DNA of 64,000 nt from Aradus depressus (taxonomy: Eukaryota > Arthropoda > Insecta > Hemiptera > Aradidae): the NCBI GenBank assembly GCA_963662175.1, contig OY759225.1, positions 1,798,001 to 1,862,000 of the forward strand. The letters are read 5' to 3'. Below, piece by piece: positions 47,886-58,060 of the stretch. The notes beneath the pieces were generated by a model. It was not told where the DNA came from. It saw nothing but the letters and a program-made list of their open reading frames with translations, and ran no database searches. Numbering within the stretch: the stretch's first letter is position 1; each line of letters opens with the position of its first letter. A program made the translations under genes and the position numbers.

Positions 47886-48468
47886 AAATTGAAGACACTT
47901 CTGGAAGAAATGCTGGAAAATTGAAAGAATCATTGTAGAAAATCTTTAAATCGTGATTAGTAACTATTCTTGTACGATTGATTGTATAAATTGTTGAGTC
48001 CCAGTATGCAGTCCCGATATCCGAACTAATAATTGTAAAGGATTGTTCGGATTATTGGGAAATTAACAAAAACTATGTTTGCATTTAAAAGATTAGGGCA
48101 AATACTGTTCGTGATTATTTGAATTCTAGAAAGAATCTCTAATGTAATTGCAGTCGACAAAATTAAAAAATGAGGAATATCGTGCGACAGCTGTCTGGCG
48201 TGTTAAAGGGCCACAGCTCATGAGCTGCCGCTGTGTATCTTTACAAAAGGGTCTTCGAATTACAGAACCCTTATTTGGTTGTCAAGTAAATATTCTAGGG
48301 TATCAACATCCGAAATCCATTCGGTTGGTTACTTTTTAAATCACGTTTATATGCATTTTCTTGTTTTTTTACACCAAGTTTTTAAACTTTTCAATAGTTT
48401 TTATCTTATTGTAAGCTTATAAAATATTTCTATTTCAAATTATTAATTTTTCTTTATTAATTTTTCAG

Positions 48469-48538
48469 GTAATTCAATGAAAAAATGTCGTGCGAGGTAT
48501 GGTCTGGACCAACAAAGTCAATGGTGCAAGCCTTGCAG
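48469..48538 (+). CDS. pan: pan exon: C-clamp, first part
   Basis: It encodes [20 protein letters not shown] and PCR. It contains the first three cysteines (C-x12-C-x2-C) of the C-clamp, the second DNA-binding module of invertebrate TCFs and vertebrate TCF 'E' isoforms, which reads GC-rich helper sites near HMG sites. The fourth cysteine is supplied by the next exon (RRKKKC). The acceptor is TTTTTCAG at 48468 and the donor TGCAG/GTAAAT at 48539. It enters in phase 1 and leaves in phase 2. Confidence 0.97.
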
Positions 48539-49720
48539 GTAAATATCCAGTTTATTTAATTAATAGTATTTTTTTTAAATTTAAGTGGTCAGTATTGTTT
48601 ATTACATCTGTTTATATAATAATAATTACATAGTTTTTATAAATTATTCCTATTTAATCATCTTACGCTAGAAACGTTATTAAATTATATACAGAGGTTC
48701 TTCCTAAGGTAGTTTACTTACGATTTATTACATAAATCTGAGGTATTTCCGTATCACCCGAATTTCAATTCAGGGTTACTAATTTAATTTAAACTAATTT
48801 TTTATTATATTTTTAGTGTTCTACCTCTAATATTGTATTCTCCAATCTCATTGCTTGATTTTCTTCTTGTACTCGCCTTTTTTAAAGAATTCTTATTTTA
48901 ATCCTCAGAATTTCCGTGGTGTTCTCATCTATGTGGAAAGACTAAAATTAAATAGAAAAAAAAAATTTCACTTTTGGGATTGGGGCCAATTTATTTAATC
49001 TATATATTTTTGTTGTCTGTTTTCATTTGTTTATTCCAACATATTCTTCCTAAGTGTATGTCATTATTATGTATTTGTTTAGTAAAATTTATTTTTATGT
49101 GCTCATTACATGTACAGGATGTACATAATCAGGGATCAACAATCTTGTTTGCATTTAAGGGCTCAATACATTAGATTTTTAGTTGCGGGTCGGATATCTG
49201 AACAGTATAAGTAAAATAAGCCCTATGATATGCATAAGTTACTAAAAAAATGTCATGTATCGATATATCGTACCAGTTGATCTTATGTTGAGTCTCCTGA
49301 CTCGGACGCACGCAATATTCCTATGAGCGTGATTTTTTTTCTCAAAAATATATTGAGTTACATTTTGTAGAACGTTTATGCTGTGTATCTGTCGCTTGTC
49401 AAACATTTTTGTGGATTCGTTTTAGGCATGTTCTTCAATAATAAATGAATTTGTTCAATAAGAGGATAAGGACTACTTCTTTGTTTCACTCAAACTGGTT
49501 AAGTATAACCGAAATTGAGTTGGGAGCATGTATAGGCATTCTAGCTCAGGGGGTGAATATTATCTCAAGAAATATAGTTCGAAAATAGGGGCAATCTGTT
49601 TAGTTAATTATTTAAATTGTACAAAAACATATTTTATGGATTATATTCCATCGAGTCCATTCGGTAACGCTTTTAGGGCTACATCGAGATTTTGTTCTTT
49701 AGATTTGCAGATCCTCTACC

Positions 49721-50060
49721 CTAGGTCATAGAACCCGCGTGTTGTAGACTCTGCTCTAAGTCATAGAACCAGGGTAGGCCCACGCCGACCTAGGTTATAG
49801 AACCCGTGTGTTTTAGACTCTGCTCTAGGTCATAGAACCAGGGTAGGCCCACACCAACCTAGGTTATAGAACCCGCGTGTTGTAGACTCTGCTCTAGGTC
49901 ATAGAACCAGGGTAGGCCCACACCGACATAGGTTATAGAACCCGCGTGTTGTAGACCCTCAGCTCTAGGCTGTAGAACCAGGGTAGGCCGACGTATGTCC
50001 TAAAATTCGCGGGTCTCTAATCCAGGTCATGGGACCAAGGTAGGCTCACAGCTACGGTAG
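49721..50060. repeat. 69-bp tandem repeat, four to five diverged copies
   Basis: Copy starts at 49721, 49790, 49859 and 49928 (CTAGGTYATAGAACCCGYGT and then CATAGAACCAGGGTAGGCC inside the unit). Each unit is itself two related halves (ATAGAACCCGCG and ATAGAACCAGGG). The last copy decays towards 50060. Confidence 0.9.
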
Positions 50061-50700
50061 GTCTTCGCGGACCCCTAGTTCTCTCTGATCATGAGGAAGG
50101 TTGTGTTCCTAGCTCTCTACCGATTCTGAACATTCTAAACTCATATCTACTTATAATGTCTAGAAAGTGTGTCTTACCACAAAGAAAAGGAACACATTTA
50201 AATATTATTTTCATTTATTATTTTTTATTACTGCATTGTTGGCTAAAGCTTTGGCTACCAGATCAGTCAATACAATTTTTTTTTACTTTTTTACCTATTT
50301 TTCTTCTTTAAATAAGACACATTTTCTGACATTTTATTATTACATGTATTAAGTTAACATTTATTTGCCTTTTAACTAAATAAATGTCATATACACTTTA
50401 TAAATATATGTGTTCAATATTTCTTTATGTATATATTCATACATAGGTATTGTATTTTAAATTATATGTTTCTATGGTTGTATGAAGTATATTCAAAGTT
50501 TTGTTTATTTTATGATCACATCTATACAATGCACAGTTTCTTATCTTTCTTCTATGTATCTAAGTCTGTATTTTCCTTCTGTTCTCTGTGTGTGTTCTGT
50601 TGGCTAATATATGTCATCATATATATATATACAATATCTGTGTATGTACTCTATTTTGTATCATATATACAATGTTTGACTGGTCTGGTTGTGCCTTCAG

Positions 50701-50812
50701 TCCGGAGGTGGGTGCTCAAGCTCTTGTACCGCCCGGCCCTCTTGTACATCCGGGCTTTGCCAATGCCAACAATGCATCGTCTCCACAAGAGCCCACATAT
50801 GTTAACCTCTAG
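50701..50812 (+). CDS. pan: candidate alternative last exon of pan (truncated C-clamp)
   Basis: After the acceptor GTGCCTTCAG at 50700, the phase-2 reading (AG from exon 48469 plus T) gives S-PEVGAQALVPPGPLVHPGF, then ANANNASSPQEPTYVNL and a TAG stop at 50810-50812. It is locally GC-rich and protein-like between AT-rich intron flanks. An ATTAAA hexamer starts at 50856, about 45 nt after the stop. A product using it would end 37 residues after CKPC and lose the fourth C-clamp cysteine and the whole tail. Two other frames are also open for a while, so the assignment is not secure. It may be a coincidence or a fragment of a retroposed sequence (an A-run follows). Confidence 0.42.
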
Positions 50813-52826
50813 GACACAATCCTTCTGGGGAATCCGTTTGTGAGTTCCGCGAAACATTAAAAAAAAAAAGTTTTGTGGATTGAGTTTGATTTTTTTTCAG
50901 TGTCGTTTGTGCTTGATATGTATTTTTTTTTTTTCGTAACACTTGATGTCTGAATGATTCACTTTTTTAATAATTTTTTTTTCGATTTTATTTATTCCAT
51001 TTTATTTTTATGGCTGTTCCTGCACGTTTAGAATAATTTGTCGTGAAATAATTGTTTTTTTTATTCTATTTTCTATTGCGGCAGAAAATATGGGCCCTTT
51101 ACGGCTTGTTATTTTAGCTCTAATATCGTTTCTATTATAACTGCAGTTTTCCCACAATTTTTTCTACTTCTCAAGCCGGTGAATCATGTTCTTCGGACTG
51201 TTGAAAAATTGTGTGGGGTGAGCGCTGTGGCGGTGTAGCCGCTTACTCTTACCAACTCCCGTCCCTGCACAGAATTACCTGTTTATCCTTTTCGCTAAGT
51301 AGCGTTATTGTCTTTTTTTTATAATAAATAATAATGAACAATTGGTTTTTCGATTAATAAAAAAATAGGAGTGCAATGCTACTATAGAGTAGGAAGGGTG
51401 GCAACGTTGGACTGTTGTCAAGGCAACATGACGTTCACGCCGCTGTCATATTGGTCGCAAGCGGCCTGTGTTTCCCCTTACACTACCAATCCGGCCTATA
51501 GGCCCCAGGGGCATGATTCACCGGCCTCACTATAATCTGGTTTAATCAGTATTATATGTGTATATGCTAATTTCTCGAGTTTTTGTTTTCATTCCGACTT
51601 TGATAAATAATACATTTTAATAACCTTAGTTGAGGAAAATTCAAAACATCTAGCCTTGTTTGTTTCTTCATCTTCGATCTCTTCTTTTAAAGGAGTTTAC
51701 CTCTTCACCATTTTACGGAATACCGTCTAATAGACTGCTTTCTTTTCTACACAAATATACTAATGCGAAATTATATTCTAGACAAATTGTGCAAGTCTAA
51801 AAAAGTACTAAAACCCCTTTTTTTCGAATCTAATTTTCATACTTTTTTTTCTATGTTGTAATGAAATATGAAAAATACCTAGCTAACAATATCAGAAGAA
51901 TGTCTCTTTATTCACTCTTCAAATAGCAACAACTTACCAGAGGAGGAATTATCCAACTTTATCTCTGAAATACGTTGCGTTAGATTGCGTTCAGTAGTTC
52001 GCATTACAATGTCCCTGAAGCATTAAAAGTAGATTGTAGATCCTGCCTTTCTTCTGTAGTTTTTCAACAAACTTCCTTTGCGTTTTTTTTTTATTTATTT
52101 TTCAAAAATAGTGTGTTGCTTTTTTATACTTTTTTTAGTACTTAGTTTTTATTAATGCGTGTTTTTCTAATGTGTGTTATTTTTAACAAAATGTTTTTTT
52201 TTTTTTTGTTTTGTTTTTTTATTTCGTTAAAAATTATAATAATGCTGTAAATTATTTTGCGTTATGATCGATAACTATGTAAAATCACCTTAGAAACCAG
52301 GATGTTTTAGATTAGGGGTCGTCCATAAATTGTGTAATGGATTTGGAGGGGGTTAGACAATGTTACGTAATAAAACTAAATAGTTTTACCAACCATTTAT
52401 TGTTTAATTTAATCAAAGGGCATATTTCTTAACATTTGGACTTAGAATGTTGCCTTTACTCCACATTTTGTTTATTGTTGTTTCTTAATGTTGGCGAACA
52501 AATATTTGTTAATCCTTTGCATTTTTTTTTTATATTTATTGCTTTTCCTGCTTCTTATTTTTATATTTCAATTTTCCGACCCTTTTATCATTGATCTGCA
52601 ACTAGAGTATGAGAGCCTTGCAGCGCTCCAGGCGGATCGGATCAAAGTTACCTGTGCTCTGTACCTGATCTCTCTCCACTACTGAGGACAATATTGTTTC
52701 CCATTCAGTGCTCTTTACTTATTCACTAATTATAAATAGAATAATACAAAATGTAAAAAAACTCTGTGAACACAAAAACTCCCCATATGTATTCATATAA
52801 ATTACATAAAAAACTACACATTCATT

Positions 52827-53027
52827 ACTCCGGCAGTTAGTTGGGGTTTTTGTGTTAAGACCTAGCACCCTAGTCCTCTCTTCAGTCTGGCCGATTTGGC
52901 TGCAAATCAATAAATGTCGTTCTTATAGGGTTCTGGATACACATATGAAATTTCGTGTCGATGTATATCTAAATAAAATAGAATAAAGTTTATGACTAAA
53001 AATAGAAATCTAATATTTTAAATCTAG

Positions 53028-53065
<38 letters not shown>

Positions 53066-53400
53066 TTAACAAAAATTAAATTAAACGTTGGGTTAGTTAG
53101 TTATTATGACTCATGCCCGGGCTTTAACTACAAGGTCACATCACCTACTACCAGAGCGCTCTTTTGTCCCTCTGGTGGATATGAGCTCGACTATACTATG
53201 GGAGTCCTAAAGTTTGCCTACCATAAATTTTTATTCACCTAGGATATATATATATATATATATATCGAAACGAAATTTTATATGTGTATCCAGAACCCTA
53301 TAAGAACGGCATTTATTGATTTGCAGCCAAATTGGCCAGACTGAAGGGAGGATTAGGGTGCTAGGTCTTAACACACAAAAACCCCAACTAACTGCCGAAG
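52827..53400. mobile_element. foldback element interrupted by a SINE
   Basis: The left arm (52827-52967) has AGTTGGGGTTTTTGTGTTAA through CAATAAATGTCGTTCTTATA. The right arm (53262-53400) is its reverse complement. Between them lie AT microsatellites (about 53031-53055 and 53244-53265) and a minus-strand SINE piece (53105-53241). Confidence 0.8.
53105..53241 (-). mobile_element. SINE tail half inside a foldback element
   Basis: TATGACTCATGCCCGGGCTT through TTTTTATTCACCTAGG matches the tail and part of the body; the rest is replaced by an AT microsatellite. Confidence 0.88.
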
Positions 53401-54206
53401 TAAGTTTTACGAGTTCGAAATTCCCTCGGTAAGATACGTCTTGATTTTCTAACCAAATCTGTAGATTGGTTTCAGAGGAAAACTAAGCAAAAACGTAGTT
53501 TATTAATTCACGACGGATAGGAATGAACATTGCCTCTGTTTCACCCACGATTTTTTTAAATTTTAGATATTCAGCTTGATTGTAACATTTTTTTTATTAT
53601 TATTTAGATATAAACTGTTTATTTTACTGTATACTTCAATAGCAAGCTACATCTAAAGCGATATAATATTTAGTATTGCCGCTTTCGTCCGCTGCATTGA
53701 TTTTCCCAGTTGTGTAGCTGTGTTGATGTTGCTTCTATAAATGCGGGTGTCAAGTAGAAGTACTGTTCATTTCACGTCAAGACGGCTTATACTTCATTTC
53801 CCCCCTCACTCACTTGAAATTATATAACTGAAATTTTGTACAAATTTAAAGGTTGATAATGTTGAAAATCGATGAGGTAAAAATATTTGAGAAAACAGAA
53901 AATATTGAATAAAAATACACACCTAAGAAAAAATCTTAAAATGTTTTAACTTTGAATAATGTATACCAGTTACGTTATCTGACTGACACTAAAATTGCAT
54001 TACCAAAATGAGGATGGGGGGAGGGGGTGAAATAAGTTAGTTTTCAATTAATTTCTGTGTATACCGGCTTGCCGTGAAATGATTTGTTATGCAATTTGAC
54101 CCCCACACGATACATATTTGAATATGCATGTTTTTTGTATGTAAAGTAGTTTGTCAAGAGTGAAATTATATGTTTGTTAATTGTTGTTTGTTATCTGTTA
54201 TTATAG

Positions 54207-54690
54207 GCGTAAAAAGAAATGTATCAAGTATATGGAGTGCGGGGATGATGGGACGCAGTCTGAGGACAACCTGGGGAGCTGCGGGAGCATGGAGCCGGGG
54301 ACTTCGCCTGAGGATGACTGCGACTCATACAACCAGTCGACTGGGTCGAGTCCGGGCTGCCTTTCAGGACTCAGCTCGCTGGCCAGTCCCTCCGTCTCGC
54401 TGGCCAGTCCCTCCCTCTCGCTCGCCTCCCCTTGCGTCCCGCTCCAGTCTCCGCTGACCCCCGGAGCTGGTTGCTGTGATCCCTTCGAGACCTCCAAGCC
54501 ACCACCCCCGCCACTCCCAGTGCCTCCCGCAAGGAACCCCGTGGGAACGAACCCACACGATGTGAACAATCCGCTTTCTGTGAATCAGTTGACGGGGAAG
54601 TGTATCAAAGACTCTGGACCAGGTCGGGCGGCACCCCCTGGCGGTCCTAACAAGCAGTCTCAGTCTAGGACAGCTATCAGTGTTCCGTAG
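54207..54690 (+). CDS. pan: pan last exon: end of C-clamp and C-terminal tail
   Basis: It begins RRKKKCIKYMEC, completing the C-clamp with its fourth cysteine. It continues with an acidic/Ser/Gly-rich stretch (EDNLGSCGSMEPGTSPEDD), SPGCLSGLSSLASPSVSLAS and further SLASP repeats, a Pro-rich run, and RNPVGTNPHDVNNPLSVNQL TGK. The SPGCLSGLSSL and RNPxGxNPxDxNNPLSxNQLT blocks are hallmarks of insect Pangolin. The stop TAG is at 54688-54690. The acceptor is GTTATTATAG at 54206. Entry is in phase 2. The tail is shorter than in Drosophila, ending soon after NQLT with ...SRTAISVP. Codon use is GC-rich compared with the surrounding DNA. Confidence 0.96.
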
Positions 54691-57600
54691 CATTGCGACA
54701 AGGGCCCCGCCCTGGCCCCCTCCTCACATTCTCTCCTCGCTCTAATGTATCTCCCTTCTTCTTATTTCAAAGCTGCAGTTACATTTCTACAGTTTTCCGA
54801 CTTGATTTATTTTGATATATAATTGAGGAGTCCAATTTCAAAACACATTAGAAACTGCAAAATGGATCATTGAGAATTAGTCGGAGTATTTTCAAAATTT
54901 AAATTGATGTTCTAAATAACTCACTACAGTTGAGAATGTCATTTTTCTGCTGGGTAAATAATGGAATTGTTTTCCTGGAAAGTTCATTTTCCCGACGGCC
55001 AAATTAATCCATGTAAAAAATGCAAAGGTGAACTACATTTGAGATTTTTTAAAATAAGCTCTCATCGCAACTTATACAAGTATGGAATAATCTGGAGGCC
55101 GGAAAAATGACTGACGAAGATATAATACTTAGAAAGTCGTGAGAAATCATAGAAAATAAACTCCATGGAGAAGCAATTCGATTATTTATTGCTAACTCCA
55201 TAAAAAATTGACTTTTTTTCAACTGTAATGAGTCTTTTATAATATATACTTTATGAACGTTGAATATCCTACGACGGTGGCCACAAATTACATGAAAACA
55301 TTGGTTATTTAAGGACTCAACAATGAAAACATTCCTAAAAGGTTAAGTGATGAACGGGATAATGCATGATTTCTTATAATACAATGACAAAAAGCACAAC
55401 TTTCAACGGAGTTTAGAATATTCTTGTTCTCTTGAATTTTGAACTAACAAAAGAAGAACTTGATATTCCAATTCCTCGCTGCTCGAGTAAAATTTTAGAT
55501 AATGACCTGTGTTTTGAAATTTCACTCCACAATCGTTGTGTTTTGATGGGCTATTTGAAAGGTGATTCCAAAACTTACTAATCGATATTTTCACCATTTT
55601 CAGATATTACTCGATAATAGGTTCTTTTCAGAATTGCCTAGTTTCATTTAATCTTATGATTATACTGCATTAGATAACAATGAAAATATTCTCAATGAAG
55701 TATTGTATCATTGGAATCTCCTTGTCAAATTATTATTGACAGAGATGTTATCCAATTTAAAACTGTTTTCAAATTCAAATGCCTCCTAGATGTTTGGTCA
55801 GCGAGAAAAAGAGCATACGACAATGTCTGTTAAAGTACAACTATGAACATATTCCAAAAGGTGCTTGCTTAATTTTGCAAAAATATAATAGATAAATAAA
55901 TACACCTGAGTGAACATTAAAATCGTAATATTTAAAAATGTCATTAGCTTGGGAAGTCATTAGGATTAGTCGTGTAATGCTGGTGGTGTCTGTCACGAAA
56001 ATAAGGAAAATAATCCGCAACCTTGCTTAGTTATGCAGAAAGCTACCAACATACTTTACAATAACATACTTTCATTAACTTTTTGGCGGTTTATAGTTGT
56101 GGACTACAAGTGTGACTTAGTATACATCTAGCCACCATAAAGATAATAAAGCCGATAAATATATAACGGGTTGGTAGCTTTCTGCCCTGCTAAGCCCAAC
56201 TGCGGGCAATGGTTGCATTTTTTTTTCTCTTTACCTCAGTACCAGAATTATTCATTTTTTGCTTTAGAGGACCACTCTGATTGCCAAATAAAAGAAATAT
56301 ATATATTATATTGTTGGAGATTCCCTTTTGAATGTACGGATGGGTCTAATTGTGAATTAATAAATAATCCAGGCTAAGATGAGTATCTCTTTATCCACCG
56401 TTCTCCAATAATACACTTTTAATGACTCGGTCAGTCCAAAAGAAAACTTGTCAAACTCAAAATGTGAGAACACACAACAAAAATTATTTTAGACAAACAT
56501 AAATAAAATTACTCAGAACTCATTACTTGGGAAGTAATTCACAAGATAATGGTAGAACTGGCTCCAAATAAACACTGAAAGTCATTATTCACAACTTAAT
56601 TAGAACAGCGGACTGGCTCAGCAATTCAATCTAATCCGGTATATAGAGAATTTCTAAAGTCCAGATCTTTACATGAATAGTAACGATAATATATTGTACA
56701 AACATTAAGAGAACTTCTTTTACACACAAAGTGGCAAGCAAAGTTTTTTTGAAAATGTTGACAAATGAATTGATCAATACTTACTACATCGATTATAAAA
56801 AGAACAAGGATAAGTTATAATATTAAATATTACAAGACGGAACATTTTGGGTCATTCTAGATCAACAAAGAATACATTAAATACACTACAGATAAGTATA
56901 AATTATACAGTTAATAACAATATTTAAAATAAATGTAATCGCCATTTTAGTTGTTCCCATTTCTGCTCTCCATCATCTATCTAATTACTTTGGTACTTTA
57001 TATAATGAAGAAAGTTTCTGAATCCATTGTCACCAGAATGTCAACTCAATTTTCTCTTACATTGAAAGTTGTTCAAAAATGACATTATACTCTTTTTCTC
57101 GCGCCCTAAGACTATATATACAAAGATATGTTTTTCAAATGTACTGTACATTTACAAATGTACCATTTCTACTGTTTATTAATTTTTTATAAGTAGAATT
57201 TTAAAAATAATCAAAGTAATTAAAAAAATTCATAAAACTGTATTACCAAGCAGGATACTTTTAAAGAATATATTTATAATAGTACATACATCAATGAAAA
57301 TAAGAATGTATTTCTCTGTATTTATATCTTATCACGTAACGGACCAAAATGTTAATTTTGTAGACATTTTATCTTTATTTTATGGCCGTAAAGTGGAAAA
57401 CATCAAAATTAAATTTGGAATTTTATTTGGATAAATGTTAATTTCCTAATAATGGCTGTCATTTAAAATCATCCATTGTGTTTATTGTTTATTTTCTCAA
57501 TCTTAATCTTCTTAATTTCTCTTTAATACAATAATTTATAATGAGAACATTCCTGGACATTGTATTTTTATAAAAATTGAAAATGAAATACAAAATAAAC

Positions 57601-58060
57601 ATTAGAGCCTTGAGAGAAAATGTTTGTGAAATATAGACTGTATTTTCCTTTCTCTTTTTTTTTTTTTTTTTTTTTTTCTTTTTTCTTTTGTAATTATTAA
57701 TTAATAACAAACAAAAATGTGATTTATATATTATAATGTTAATTTTTAAGGATTCGCGTTTAGAAATATTAAAGAAAAAAAAGATGAAAGATATGTTATA
57801 TGAAAGAAAATGTGTATAAACATACTTTGTAAAATAATAGAAGTAAGTGCAATTTGTAGGTTTTTTTCGATGTCATTATGGTATATATCTGTATATGTAA
57901 TGAGTGTTGTTATTTATAGTTTACTGCAAAGGTTGAAAAAATGATAATTGTTTTGTTATTTTTTTTATTTTTTATTTCTAATTAAATATATGTATATTGT
58001 ACATATAAATGTGTATACAAATAAATGAGTGTTTCCACTCCAAACTATCTGACGGTTCTA
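54691..58060 (+). other. pan: pan 3' UTR and candidate polyadenylation region
   Basis: No coding signal follows the pan stop. GC-rich sequence fades out by about 54780 and the rest is AT-rich with T-runs. AATAAA hexamers are frequent (for example 55155-55160). One at 58020-58025 is followed directly by a GT-rich stretch, as in functional poly(A) sites, but the true 3' end cannot be fixed from sequence. Confidence 0.35.
56012..56208. mobile_element. small element with inverted ends in the pan 3' region
   Basis: GCAGAAAGCTACCAAC at about 56036 is inverted as GTTGGTAGCTTTCTGC at about 56169. Weaker pairing extends outward (CCGCAACCTTGCTTAG with CTAAGCCCAACTGCGG). AT-rich inside, no ORF. Confidence 0.6.

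Larger units (their letters stand above)
46135..48468 (+). other. pan: pan intron before the C-clamp exon
   Basis: About 2.3 kb, AT-rich with long T-runs just after exon B. Holds repeat R4 piece 2 and the inverted repeat at 47795. Confidence 0.8.
48539..54206 (+). other. pan: pan intron before the last exon
   Basis: About 5.7 kb. Holds the 69-bp repeat at 49721, the candidate last exon at 50701, a short GC-richer patch at 51380-51530, a coding-like stretch near 52607-52682, and the SINE-interrupted foldback at 52827. Confidence 0.75.
10036..54690 (+). other. pan: pangolin (TCF/LEF) gene, visible 3' part of the locus
   Basis: The span covers all recognised exons of a TCF/LEF-family gene, the DNA-binding effector of canonical Wnt signalling. 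In the nucleus it recruits Armadillo/beta-catenin to Wnt targets and Groucho-type repressors in its absence. Seen here: proline-rich linker exons, the split HMG box, the C-clamp, and a C-terminal block with NPLSVNQLT-type sequence that I recognise from insect Pangolin. Every intron has GT-AG ends and matching phases. The N-terminal beta-catenin-binding region (family motif of the DELxxFxDEGE type) was not found between 1 and 10035, so the first exons probably lie upstream of the window. At least two exons look alternative; see the individual entries. Confidence 0.95.

Noticed and set aside
178..50060. Tandem arrays considered as CRISPR
   Set aside because: Units are head-to-tail without unique spacers, in an intron-rich eukaryotic locus.
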